This document shows, piece by piece, positions 51,551 to 60,174 of a stretch of 64,000 bases of DNA (its first letter is position 1; each line of letters begins with the position of its first letter). The stretch is from Actinoplanes auranticolor (GTDB lineage: Bacteria; Actinomycetota; Actinomycetes; Mycobacteriales; Micromonosporaceae): contig NZ_BOQL01000026.1 of NCBI RefSeq assembly GCF_018332655.1, positions 1-64,000 on the forward strand, written 5' to 3'. A program made the translations under genes and the position numbers. The notes under the pieces are model-generated. The model saw only the letters and a program-made list of their open reading frames with translations, searched no databases and was not told the DNA's origin.

Positions 51551-52322
51551 TGCTGAATTGGCCCGGACCGCCGCCCTTGCCGGTGCGACAGTCGCCCTGA
51601 AGTACTTCGCCGAGCTCGCCGGTCTGCCGCGCGAGCTCAAGGCCGACGGCAGCGTGGTCACCGAGGCGGACCGCGCCACCGAGGCCGCGATCCGCGCGGT
51701 GCTGGCCGAGGCCCGGCCGCACGACGCCATCCTGGGGGAGGAGGGCGGCGAGACCGGTGCGGGCGAGCGGCGCTGGATCATCGACCCGATCGACGGTACA
51801 GCCCAGTTCGTCACCGGCGACGACCGGTGGCTGGTGCTGGTCGCCCTGGAGGAGGCCGGCGAGATCGTCGCGGGGGTGGCCGCGGTCCCGGCGCAGGACC
51901 GGGTCTGGTGGGCGCGCCGCGGCGGCGGCGCCTTCGAGACGAACCTCGACGGTAAGGCGGACAAGCGCATCCACGTCAGCGACCGCCGCACCACGCTGAG
52001 CGCCGCCCGCCTCGGAGTCGTCCCGGTCGCCCCGAACGTCTACCCCTCCGACCTGGCTGTCGCCGCGCCGCTGACCGCGGTGACGCCGGCCGTGGAGTGG
52101 GATGTGCACGCCGGCCTGCTCGTCGCCGGCGGCACCCTCGACCTGGCCGTGCAGACCCGGGGCGAGGTGTGGGACTTCGCCGCCACCTCGTTGATCGTCA
52201 CCGAGGCGGGCGGCTGCTACGGCGGGGTGGACGGCATCCGCGGGCCGCGCGCCGGTGTCTCCCTCTACGCGGCGAACCGTTCCCTGTGGCAGGAAGCGTC
52301 CGAAGTGCTCTGGCCGGCCTGA
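51531..52322 (+). CDS. Inositol-monophosphatase-family phosphatase (HisN-like)
   Basis: 263 residues. Metal motifs are ILGEEGGE and WIIDPIDGTAQFVTG (D-P-x-D-G-T), with the C-terminal EVWDFAATSLIVTEAGG giving the third Asp. These are the Li-sensitive Mg-dependent phosphatase signatures; histidinol-phosphate, inositol phosphate or fructose bisphosphate are possible substrates. A 20-base overlap with the sigma factor gene indicates coupling. ATG 51531; a GTG at 51540 is an alternative. Confidence 0.88.
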   Translation: MGRVQSDAELARTAALAGATVALKYFAELAGLPRELKADGSVVTEADRATEAAIRAVLAEARPHDAILGEEGGETGAGERRWIIDPIDGTAQFVTGDDRWLVLVALEEAGEIVAGVAAVPAQDRVWWARRGGGAFETNLDGKADKRIHVSDRRTTLSAARLGVVPVAPNVYPSDLAVAAPLTAVTPAVEWDVHAGLLVAGGTLDLAVQTRGEVWDFAATSLIVTEAGGCYGGVDGIRGPRAGVSLYAANRSLWQEASEVLWPA

Positions 52323-52328
52323 CCCGCG

Positions 52329-52781
52329 CTACGGGGAGGTGCTGGAGTTCAGGGCGAAGACCAGCGCCACGGCCGCCCCGATGGAGAGCACCACGCTGAT
52401 GATGCCCAGGACCCGGCCGATCAGCGCCGGCCCGACCCCGTGCGCGCCGCGCCCCCGGGTGCTCATGACGATGGCGGCGATACCGACGATCCAGCCCAGC
52501 AGGCAGAACGACAGCGGTACGCCGATGACCCCCAGGATCAGGGCGGTCCGCCCGGCGGTGCGGTTCGGCGGGGTCGGCGGCGCGGCGTTGCGCGGGTCCC
52601 ACTGCAACCGGGGCGGCAGGTCCTGCACCTGGACCATGAGGTCCGAGGCGTACGTGGCCGTGCTGATCGCGACCACCCGGCCGTCGTACTGTTCGGTGGT
52701 CAGCAGCCCTTCGCCGAGGGCCTGACTCAGCTGGTCGATCACCTGGGTGCGGTGCACGGTGCCGATGCGCTCGTCCTTCAT
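52329..52781 (-). CDS. DUF1707/DUF4190 small membrane protein
   Basis: 150 residues. The N-terminal half (RTQVIDQLSQALGEGLLTTEQYDGRV region) is the DUF1707 SHOCT-like domain with LxxALxEGLLxxEQYDxRV pattern. The C-terminal half has two hydrophobic helices (about residues 80-103 and 122-143), as in DUF4190. It is a cytoplasmic-membrane protein of unknown role. It converges with the phosphatase gene, 6 bases apart. Confidence 0.85.
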   Translation of the reverse strand: MKDERIGTVHRTQVIDQLSQALGEGLLTTEQYDGRVVAISTATYASDLMVQVQDLPPRLQWDPRNAAPPTPPNRTAGRTALILGVIGVPLSFCLLGWIVGIAAIVMSTRGRGAHGVGPALIGRVLGIISVVLSIGAAVALVFALNSSTSP

Positions 52782-52851
52782 CGGTGGCGAACGTATCGCG
52801 CGCCGGGCGCCCCGCGCGGCGAAACCCGCACAGTCACCCGCACGGAGTCGG

Positions 52852-53499
52852 CTACGCCGGGGCGTGCAGCAGGATGGTCGTCCAGGCGCCGACGTGGACC
52901 CGGTCGCCGGCGCCGACGCTGCGGGTCTGGCCGGCGGTCAGGGGTTTGGGTTCGTCGTTGAGGTAGGTGCCGTTGGTCGAGCCCAGGTCGGAGACCAGCC
53001 AGACACCGTCCACGCTGAGGGTCAGCAGGGCGTGGCTGTGCGAGACCCCCGGGTCGGCGTCGGCCAGGTCGATCTCCGGGTCCGTGCCCTTGGAGGTGCT
53101 CTTGCGGCCGATCCGCACCTGCGGGGCCGGCAGCGTCACCGTGCGCTCGGTGGGCTGCTCCGGGAAGTCGACACCCTCGATGGCGTTGGCCGCGAAGTAC
53201 TCCCGGTCGGCGAACACGGTCGCCGTCCACTGTGCCGCCGGCTGCCCGGCCGGCGGGGGCTGGACCAGCGCGGGCACCTTGCCGGTGCTGTGGTCGAAGC
53301 CGCAGTCCTCGCAGAAGCGGCCCGCCCCGGCCCTGGGGGTGCCGCAGTTCGGGCAGGGTTCACCGCTCGGGAAGGCCGGCGGGGCGGCCGCGACGACGCC
53401 CGGGCTGAACACCGCCGTGCCGCCGATCTTCGCACCGCAGGTGTCGCAGAAGTCGTCGGTCGTGGACGCGTGGCCCTTGGGACAGGCGTACGTGGTCAT
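52852..53499 (-). CDS. FHA-domain protein with zinc ribbons (PknG operon)
   Basis: 215 residues. Two zinc-ribbon pairs come first (ACPKGH...FCDTCGAK and CPNCGTPRAG...CEDCGFD), then a linker, then an FHA domain with RIGRKSTSKG, SHSHALL and DLGSTNGTYLNDEPK (Arg, Ser-His and Asn positions that read phosphothreonine). The N-terminus includes an STTDD segment that could be a phosphorylation site. It is the last gene of a PknG/PP2C/vWA operon, so it is a candidate phospho-reader or GarA-like substrate. Confidence 0.9.
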   Translation of the reverse strand: MTTYACPKGHASTTDDFCDTCGAKIGGTAVFSPGVVAAAPPAFPSGEPCPNCGTPRAGAGRFCEDCGFDHSTGKVPALVQPPPAGQPAAQWTATVFADREYFAANAIEGVDFPEQPTERTVTLPAPQVRIGRKSTSKGTDPEIDLADADPGVSHSHALLTLSVDGVWLVSDLGSTNGTYLNDEPKPLTAGQTRSVGAGDRVHVGAWTTILLHAPA

Positions 53500-54761
53500 G
53501 ACGACCGTCCCACCCGCACGGTCTTGGTCGAGCGGGTGTCCAGGGCCATCTCGTCGGCCGCCTCGACCTTGCGGCGCAGCCGGACCGTGCCGGTCGCCGC
53601 ATCCTCGATGTCGACGACCGTGGCCAGCAGCTCCTCGGTCGCCTTGTTGCCGCTCTCGTGGGCCAGCTGGGCGGCCCGGCCGAACTTGAGCGTCGCCGTC
53701 CGGTCGTCACCGGCCTTGCGCGCCTCGATGCCGGCCTGGATCGCGTCGGCCAGCTCGGCCTGCCCGGTGTAGTGGGCCACCTGGCGGTTGATCCGGGTGG
53801 ACAGCGCCGAGTCCTCGGTCCAGACCGCGCGCACCAGGGTCTGTGCCAGCACGTTGTCACCCTCCACCACGGACACCCGGGCCGCGAGCATCTCGTCACC
53901 GGCCGCGCCCGGGGTCACGTCGACGCAGACGTGGTAGTCGCGGCTCTCCGAGCCCCACGAGCCCAGCGGATAGCGGCCGGCCCGGGGACCGTCCTCGACC
54001 CGCTTGCCGGTCAGGTCGGCCACCTGCGGCTCGACCTGCTTGACGAAGCGGACCGTCGAGTTCACCGGGGTCCAGACCTTGAGCTGCACGTCGGCGCTGG
54101 TCTTGCCCATCGCGGCGGTCATCATCTGCTCGAACGCCGCGGCCAGGTCCTGCGGGCGGGCCACGATGTCGACCGTGCCGAGCATCGCGGCGGCGATCTT
54201 GCGCAGCTCGGAGACGGTCCAGTTGGTGCCCACGCCGCGGCAGTCGCAGGTGAAGGTGCCGCCGATCTCCCGCAGCACGCCTTCGAGGTAACCCTTGTAC
54301 TCGCCGTTCTCACCGTCGGTCAGCAGGATGGCGTGGGTGATGTCGCCCGGGCGCTGGGCGAACAGCTGGCCGGCCAGCTTGAGCCAGGCGCCCATGGCCG
54401 TACCGCCGTTGGCCTGCAGCCGGTCGATCGCGCTGACCGCCTGGGCCCGGGTCTCACCGGTGGCCACCGCGAGCTGGCCGGGCGCCGGGAAGAGCTGCTG
54501 CGCGGTACTCACGCCGGCGATGATGGCGAACCGCACGCCGTCGTCGATGCAGTCGACCGCGGCCTTGGCGGCCTGCCGGGCGGCGACCATGCGGCCCTCG
54601 GCCTGCATCGAGCCGGAGCAGTCGACGATGATGATCTCGGTGGCGCCGGCCGTACGCCGTCCGCCCTCCGCACCGGACGAGGCGACGGTGACGATCGCGT
54701 TGACTTCGGTCGCGCCCAGGGCGAGGAACTCGTTCTGGAACGCCTCGGCGGTGTACGGCAC
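53496..54761 (-). CDS. von Willebrand A-domain protein
   Basis: 421 residues. The vWA domain begins at about residue 40; the MIDAS motif is IIIVDCSGSMQAEGRM (D-x-S-x-S), Thr in GGTAMGAWLK and Asp in LLTDGENGEY. A following region resembles a second beta-rich domain (about residues 225-320), and the C-terminal part is helical. It resembles TerY-type vWA proteins that are paired with PP2C and kinases. It overlaps the FHA gene by four bases. Confidence 0.9.
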   Translation of the reverse strand: MPYTAEAFQNEFLALGATEVNAIVTVASSGAEGGRRTAGATEIIIVDCSGSMQAEGRMVAARQAAKAAVDCIDDGVRFAIIAGVSTAQQLFPAPGQLAVATGETRAQAVSAIDRLQANGGTAMGAWLKLAGQLFAQRPGDITHAILLTDGENGEYKGYLEGVLREIGGTFTCDCRGVGTNWTVSELRKIAAAMLGTVDIVARPQDLAAAFEQMMTAAMGKTSADVQLKVWTPVNSTVRFVKQVEPQVADLTGKRVEDGPRAGRYPLGSWGSESRDYHVCVDVTPGAAGDEMLAARVSVVEGDNVLAQTLVRAVWTEDSALSTRINRQVAHYTGQAELADAIQAGIEARKAGDDRTATLKFGRAAQLAHESGNKATEELLATVVDIEDAATGTVRLRRKVEAADEMALDTRSTKTVRVGRSS

Positions 54762-54771
54762 GGGCTCTCCC

Positions 54772-55746
54772 TTAGCTGTCGGAGGTGTTGAAGGGGACGA
54801 GGGCGACGGTGATGTTGTCCGAGCCGCCCGCGGCGTTGGCGAAGTCGACGAGCCGGCGGGCCGCCTGCAGCAGATCCGCGGAGTCGCGCAGCGCGGCCCG
54901 GACGGTGTCGGCGAAGGCGGCCGGCTCGGTCAGGTAGTTCCACAGGCCGTCGCTGCACAGCACCAGGTGACCCGGGGTCTCGGCGAAGAAGGCCCCGGTG
55001 CGCGGGCGGATCGTGCCGGCGTCCGCGCCCAGCCAGGCGGTGATGGCGTGCGCCTTGGGGTCGTTCCAGGCCGACTGCGGGTCGACGCCGAGCGAGATGG
55101 CGTGGGTGGCCCACGAGTCGTCCTCGGTGAGCTGCACGGCGTCGCCCTCGACGGGCACCCAGTAGCCGCGGCTGTCGCCGACCCAGCCGTACCCGATCTC
55201 GGTGCCGCGCACGCAGGCCGCGACGATCGTGCAGGCCGGGTTGGACGTGGCCCGGCGCGGGTCGCCGGTCGCCGCCAGGGCGGCGACCGTGGTGCCGGCG
55301 GCGAGGATCGCCTCGGCGATGCTCTCCGGCAGCTCGGGGCCGGCGGTGAGCAGGGCCTTGCCGGTCACCTCGGCCGCGGCCTCGGAGGCGACGTCCGGGT
55401 CGAACGAGGCGGACACCCCGTCGCAGACCACCACGTCGACGTCGGTGCCGCGGGTGGCCAGCCACATCGCGTCCTCGTTGCGGTGGTGCCGCAGGCCGCG
55501 GTCGGTGACCGCGGCGGCCACCGGGCCCGCGTCGGCCTCGACGTGGTCGCGGGGCCGGGCCGCCAGCAGGCCGCAGTTGCCGCAGTAGCCGTCGTCCCCG
55601 ACCCCGCCCGCCGCGCCGCAGGACGGGCAGTCCTTGCCGATCGCCCGGCCGGCGCCGGTGGCCAGCGGCTTGCCGCAGCTCTCGCAGAAGGCGGCCCCGG
55701 CGGCGCGCTCGTCGGCACAGGACGCGCAGTCCGGTGCGGAGCTCAT
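54772..55746 (-). CDS. PP2C-family Ser/Thr phosphatase with N-terminal zinc ribbon
   Basis: 324 residues. Zinc ribbons occupy residues 1-60 (CASC...CESCGKPL and CPSCGAAGGVGDDGYCGNCGLL). The PP2C domain has RHHRNEDAMWLA, VVCDGVSASFDPD, GWVGDSRGYWV, LVLCSDGLWNYL and GGSDNITVALV with all metal-binding Asp. It probably reverses phosphorylation by the PknG-type kinase upstream in the operon. A short open frame with a good ribosome site overlaps its start. Confidence 0.93.
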   Translation of the reverse strand: MSSAPDCASCADERAAGAAFCESCGKPLATGAGRAIGKDCPSCGAAGGVGDDGYCGNCGLLAARPRDHVEADAGPVAAAVTDRGLRHHRNEDAMWLATRGTDVDVVVCDGVSASFDPDVASEAAAEVTGKALLTAGPELPESIAEAILAAGTTVAALAATGDPRRATSNPACTIVAACVRGTEIGYGWVGDSRGYWVPVEGDAVQLTEDDSWATHAISLGVDPQSAWNDPKAHAITAWLGADAGTIRPRTGAFFAETPGHLVLCSDGLWNYLTEPAAFADTVRAALRDSADLLQAARRLVDFANAAGGSDNITVALVPFNTSDS

Positions 55747-55811
55747 GCGGTGCCCTTCTGCGGCCGGGAAAGCCCCTGCTGCGGCCAGGGGAGTTCGGTG
55801 CAGTCGGTCAT
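55743..55811 (-). CDS. 22-codon upstream ORF coupled to the PP2C gene
   Basis: From the ATG at 55811, preceded by GAGGTGGGGC, an open frame encodes MTDCTELPWPQQGLSRPQKG plus two residues and stops over the PP2C ATG (ATGA). It starts 9 bases after the PknG gene stop. It could be a leader that couples translation, or a remnant of a longer zinc-ribbon gene. A standard gene finder would ignore it. Confidence 0.4.
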   Translation of the reverse strand: MTDCTELPWPQQGLSRPQKGTA

Positions 55812-55819
55812 GCCCCACC

Positions 55820-58018
55820 TCACGTGCGGGTCCTCGGCCGGGCCGCGTTGGCCAGGTCCACCAGGCGGATCTTCTCCGGCCCGTGCGCGGCCCGGGCCAT
55901 CTCCCGGTACGCGCCCTCCAGCGCGAAGCGTACGTCCCGCTCCCCGGCGTACGTGGCGCCGGGCGTGCCCAGCACCGCGGCCGGCACCGGGGTCCCGCCG
56001 GTCAGCGTGCTCAGCGCCCGTTCCAGCAGCTCGGCCCGGAGCGCGGCGAGCTGGGCGGCCTCCATCTCGAGCCGGTCGATCAGGGCGGCCGCGGCCGCGA
56101 GGGCGGCCACGTCGGCCGCTGCCGCCGGATGCGAGCGGACCAGCGCGCGCACGGCGCCGACCTGCGAGCTGCGGTACGCCGCCGAGGTCCCCGGCACCCG
56201 GTTGTACGCCTCCACGGCCCCGTCGCGGTCCCCGGTGGCGAGCCGGCACCGGGCCAGCCCCGCCGCCGCGGTCGTGTACGCCGGGTCGGTGCGGCTCACC
56301 ACGTCGTAGTAGCCCGCGGCCTCGGCCGGACGCCCGGCCAGCTCCAGCGTCAGGCCCAGCGCCAGCTTGGGCGCGAGCTCGCCGGGCAGCGCGGAGTAGA
56401 CCGCGTCGAACTGCTCCTGCGCGCGGGCCAGGTCACCGGAGGCCAGCGCCAGGACCCCGTCGTACCAGGCGACCCGCCAGTCCCCGCCCGCGTGCGCCGC
56501 GATGGTGTCGCGCAGCCGGGTCGCGTCGGCGAAGGCGTCCCGGCCGCTGCCCGCCGCACCCAGGTCGATCAGCGCGCGCAGGGCCCGCAGCTGCACCTCG
56601 AGGGTGTTCTCCGGGGCCTTGCCGAGCAGGGTCAGAACCTGCTGCGGTTCGGTGACGGTGACCGAGGCCAGGAACGCCGCGGCCGGGTCGGTCAGGTCGA
56701 TCATCGGCGCGGGCAGGAACCGCCACTGCGGCTCGTCGTTGCGGGGGTCGGTGCGCAGCTCTCCGGTGAACAGCCGGGAGGTGGCCGGGTGGGGGTCGCC
56801 GTCGGCCGCGAGCACCTCGCGCAGCACGCCGAGCATCTGCTCGGTCATCTCGCCGGCGTCGACGAAGCGCTCGCCCGGGTCGGTGCGGGTGGCCCGCTGC
56901 AGCAGCCGGTAGAAGGACTCGTGGCGCTGGTAGACCTCGAACTCGCCGCGGTCGGGCAGGCTGTCCTTGAAGGTGCTCTGGTACCCGCGGAAGTCGGTGG
57001 TCAGCACGGCCAGGGTGCGCCCGATGGTGTAGAGGTCGGACTGGATCGACGGGCCGGCCGTGGCCATCTCGGGGGCCTGGTAGCCCAGCGTGCCGTACAG
57101 CGCGGCGTCCTGGTCGTCGATGTGCACGACGCCGCCGAGGTCGATGAGCTTGACCTGGTCGCCGGTCTGGATGACGTTGTCCGGCTTGAAATCGCAGAAG
57201 ATCAGGCCGCGGTCGTGCAGGTAGCCGAACGCCGGCATGATCTCCAGCACGTAGGCCAGCGCCTGGTCCACCGGCAGCGGGTGCGGCTGGTTGTTGTTGG
57301 CCGTACGGCGGTCCTTGAGGATGCCCTTGAGCGACTCCCCGCCGACGTACTCCATCACGATGTAGCCGGCGCCCTCGTGCTCCACGAAGTTGTAGATCTT
57401 GACGATGTTCGGGTGCTCGACCTCGGCCAGGAAGCGCTGCTCGGCCACCGCGGCGGCCAGCGCGTCCTCGTCGCCGGAGTTGAGCAGGCCCTTGAGCACC
57501 ACCCAGCGGTCCGAGACGCGCTTGTCGTTGGCCAGATAGATCCAGCCCAGGCCGCCGTGCGCCAGCGCGCCGATCACCTCGTACTGCCCGCCGACCAGGT
57601 CGCCCTTACCGAGCTTGGGGGTGAAGTTGAACGCCTCGCCGCAGGACGGGCAGAAACCGGCGGTGCGCCCGGGCCGGTCACCGCGGGCCCGGCCGACCGG
57701 GCTGCCGCACTTGGCGCAGTACCGCTTGTCCTCGGGCACCTCGGCCACAGCCATGATCGCCGTGGCCGGATCACGCTCGGGCAGCGGTGCCACGTCGACC
57801 AGCCCGCCGCCGAACCGCCGGCGCCGGGACCCGGTGCGGGAGCTGCCGGTGCGGGCCGAGCCACCGGTACGGGTGGAGAGCGCAGCCGTGCGCACCGAGG
57901 GCGCGGTGGCCGTACGCGGCTTCGGCGGCGCGGCGGCACCTCCCTTGAGCGGGGCCATGCCGCAGGTGTCGCAGTAGCCGTCCTGGATGGTGCCGGGACA
58001 GTCGCGTTGGCATTTCAC
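55820..58018 (-). CDS. pknG: PknG-type Ser/Thr protein kinase
   Basis: 732 residues. An N-terminal zinc ribbon (CQRDCPGT...GYCDTCG) and a disordered Ser/Thr/Arg region come first, then a rubredoxin-like Cys pair set (YCAKCGSP and FCPSCGEA, about residues 115-150). The kinase domain follows: VVLKGL Lys, CDFKPDNVI catalytic loop, KLIDLGGVVH in place of DFG, and GYQAPEM. The C-terminal half is TPR. The GTG start overlaps the upstream stop. In mycobacteria PknG controls glutamate metabolism through GarA. Confidence 0.94.
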   Translation of the reverse strand: MKCQRDCPGTIQDGYCDTCGMAPLKGGAAAPPKPRTATAPSVRTAALSTRTGGSARTGSSRTGSRRRRFGGGLVDVAPLPERDPATAIMAVAEVPEDKRYCAKCGSPVGRARGDRPGRTAGFCPSCGEAFNFTPKLGKGDLVGGQYEVIGALAHGGLGWIYLANDKRVSDRWVVLKGLLNSGDEDALAAAVAEQRFLAEVEHPNIVKIYNFVEHEGAGYIVMEYVGGESLKGILKDRRTANNNQPHPLPVDQALAYVLEIMPAFGYLHDRGLIFCDFKPDNVIQTGDQVKLIDLGGVVHIDDQDAALYGTLGYQAPEMATAGPSIQSDLYTIGRTLAVLTTDFRGYQSTFKDSLPDRGEFEVYQRHESFYRLLQRATRTDPGERFVDAGEMTEQMLGVLREVLAADGDPHPATSRLFTGELRTDPRNDEPQWRFLPAPMIDLTDPAAAFLASVTVTEPQQVLTLLGKAPENTLEVQLRALRALIDLGAAGSGRDAFADATRLRDTIAAHAGGDWRVAWYDGVLALASGDLARAQEQFDAVYSALPGELAPKLALGLTLELAGRPAEAAGYYDVVSRTDPAYTTAAAGLARCRLATGDRDGAVEAYNRVPGTSAAYRSSQVGAVRALVRSHPAAAADVAALAAAAALIDRLEMEAAQLAALRAELLERALSTLTGGTPVPAAVLGTPGATYAGERDVRFALEGAYREMARAAHGPEKIRLVDLANAARPRTRT

Positions 58019-59214
58019 AAGAGGCCGTCCCTCGCAGTCGTCGTGGCGGTGAGTCTGGCCACCGCGTCCTGGTACGCATTCACCGCGGCGCGGGCGGCGT
58101 CGACATCGCAGGGCGCGGTGTAGAGCGCGTCGCGGGCCCGCTCGGCCAGCGGCGCGAGGGCCGGGTCCTCGGCCAGCCCCCGCCGGCCGGCCTTCGCCTG
58201 GTACGCGTCCAGGCGTCCCCGCAGCTCGTTGCGGGCCGCCAGCATCCCGGCGTTGCGGGCAGCCGCGTCGCGCAGGGCGGCGATGCGTTCCCGGGCCCGG
58301 CGGCTCCACTCGGCCAGCCGTGGACTGATCAACGCCCAGTGCCCGGCGGCGGCCAGGGCGTCCAGCGCGGCCAGGTCCGGACGCAGATCAAGCCCGGACA
58401 CCACGGCGATGGCGCTGTCGGCGAAACGGCCGGCGGCGTTCTGCTCGGCCACCGCCGCGGCCCGGGCGGCCTCCGCGAGCTGGTCCAGCAGGGCGTGCGC
58501 GTCGGCGAGGCGCTGGGTGAGCGTCTCGCGCAGCTCGCCGGCCGAGGTGCGTTCGGCGTCGGCGCGGTCCAGCAGCGTGCGGACGGTGGCCAGGGCCTGC
58601 TCGTCGCAGCCGAGCGGGTCGCTGGCGAGCGCGGAGGTGAAGTCACCGAGCCGCCGGTCGGCCTCGTCCAGGGCGGCCGAGCGGGTCAGCCCGCGCAGGT
58701 GGGCCAGCGACGAGGCGACCGTGGCGGCCTCGGGCATCAGCCGGTGCCACACGTCGCCGGCCCGGACGGCCACGTCGACCGCGGTCTTGAAGGCGGCTTC
58801 CATCGCGGCGAGCAGCTCGGCCGGGGTGCAGGTGGTGCTGACCTGGCCGGCCCCGAGCAGGCCGCGCTGGGCCAGCGGGACCGTCGTGGTGGAGAGCGTG
58901 ATCGAGCGGCCCAGGACCTGGTGCACGTACGCGGTCTTCTCGGCGTCGGTGAACCGTCGCTGGTTGCGCACCGACCGGGCCGAGGTGATCAGCGCGGTCA
59001 GCATGCCGTAGCCGTCCCAGAGCCGGGTCAGCGCGGCGGTGGCGTCGGCCCAGGCGGCGGCCGTACGCCCGGTCAGCGGTCCTTTGTCGAGATCCTTGCG
59101 GGCCGTGTTGTCGTCGAGGTCCACCAGGTTCGCCGCCACGGCCGCCGCGGCCGCCTCCAGGCGCAACAGCTCGCTGTCGGCCCGGCCGAGCAGGTGCTGG
59201 GTGGGTGCGGTCAC
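58015..59214 (-). CDS. Conserved helical protein between glnH and pknG
   Basis: 399 residues, almost all alpha-helical with long Ala/Leu/Arg/Glu heptad-like stretches; no membrane helix, signal peptide or catalytic motif. No domain name is recognised. It is translated in an operon with GlnX, GlnH and PknG, with overlaps on the kinase side and 6 bases on the glnH side, so it is probably an adaptor or scaffold of the same signalling pathway. Confidence 0.8.
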   Translation of the reverse strand: MTAPTQHLLGRADSELLRLEAAAAAVAANLVDLDDNTARKDLDKGPLTGRTAAAWADATAALTRLWDGYGMLTALITSARSVRNQRRFTDAEKTAYVHQVLGRSITLSTTTVPLAQRGLLGAGQVSTTCTPAELLAAMEAAFKTAVDVAVRAGDVWHRLMPEAATVASSLAHLRGLTRSAALDEADRRLGDFTSALASDPLGCDEQALATVRTLLDRADAERTSAGELRETLTQRLADAHALLDQLAEAARAAAVAEQNAAGRFADSAIAVVSGLDLRPDLAALDALAAAGHWALISPRLAEWSRRARERIAALRDAAARNAGMLAARNELRGRLDAYQAKAGRRGLAEDPALAPLAERARDALYTAPCDVDAARAAVNAYQDAVARLTATTTARDGLL

Positions 59215-59220
59215 GGCGGG

Positions 59221-60174
59221 TCAGTCCCGGTACTCGGCGACCGGCGGCTGCGGGGCGGCGCCGAAGTCACCGAGCCACCGCTCGTACGTGGCCTTCCAGG
59301 TGCCGTCGGCCCGGTTCCTGGCCAGCACCGCGTTGACGAAGCGGGTGAACTCCGGGTGGTCGTTGTTCATCGCCATGCCGTACGGCTCCTCGGTGAACCG
59401 GGGGCCGACGACCTTGGCGTACGGGTCCTGGGCGGCCAGCCCGACCAGGATGGTGTCGTCGGTGGAGATCGCGTCGACCTCGTTCTGCTGGAAGGCGACC
59501 AGGCAGTCACCGAAGCCGGGCCGGTCCACCGCGATCGGCTTGGCGGGCACCTTGGCGATGTTGTCGTACGACGTGGAGCCCTTGGCCGCGCACACCTTCT
59601 TGCCGCCGAGGTCGTTGATGCTCCTGGCCTTCGAGGCCGACGAGACCAGCACCTTCTGCCCGGCGTCGTAGTAGATGGTGGAGAAGTTGACGTCCTTCCA
59701 CCGGGCGCAGTTGGCGGTCATCGTGTCGGCGACGATGTCGACCGAGCCGTCCACCGCGGAGCTGACCCGTTTGTCGTACCCGATGACCTTGATCTGGATC
59801 TTGTCCGGGTCGCCGAAGATGGCCTGGGCGATCTGCCGGCCCATGTCCACGTCGAAGCCCTCGACCTTGCCGGTGAACGGGTTGCGCGAGCTGAACAGCA
59901 GAGTGTCCTGGCTGGTGCCGAGCACCAGGCGGCCGCGCTTGAAGATCTCGGCCATGTAGGTGCCGGCCGGCATTTTGCCGGGCGCGGGCAGCGCCCCGGT
60001 GGGCTTCAGGCTGGCGCGCGGGTTGCAGGAGGTGTCCACGGCGGCGGCGGGGCCGGTCGGGGCGGGTGCGGACGCGCTCGGGCGCCCGGGCAGCGGGGAG
60101 GAGTCGCCGGAGCAGCCCGCGGCGGCGAGCACGGACAGCGCGGCGACGGCGACGAGGGTGACACGGGCACGCAT
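59221..60174 (-). CDS. glnH: Glutamate/aspartate-type solute-binding lipoprotein GlnH
   Basis: 317 residues. Lipobox LAAAGC at about residue 21. The SBP_bac_3 fold has GRLVLGTSQDTLLFSSRNP, VEGFDVDMGRQIAQAI, VDIVADTMTANCARW and DDTILVGLA. In mycobacteria the homologue binds aspartate or glutamate and signals through GlnX to PknG. It is an extracytoplasmic sensor; no ABC permease gene is nearby, which supports a sensory rather than transport role. It overlaps GlnX by an ATGA. Confidence 0.92.
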   Translation of the reverse strand: MRARVTLVAVAALSVLAAAGCSGDSSPLPGRPSASAPAPTGPAAAVDTSCNPRASLKPTGALPAPGKMPAGTYMAEIFKRGRLVLGTSQDTLLFSSRNPFTGKVEGFDVDMGRQIAQAIFGDPDKIQIKVIGYDKRVSSAVDGSVDIVADTMTANCARWKDVNFSTIYYDAGQKVLVSSASKARSINDLGGKKVCAAKGSTSYDNIAKVPAKPIAVDRPGFGDCLVAFQQNEVDAISTDDTILVGLAAQDPYAKVVGPRFTEEPYGMAMNNDHPEFTRFVNAVLARNRADGTWKATYERWLGDFGAAPQPPVAEYRD

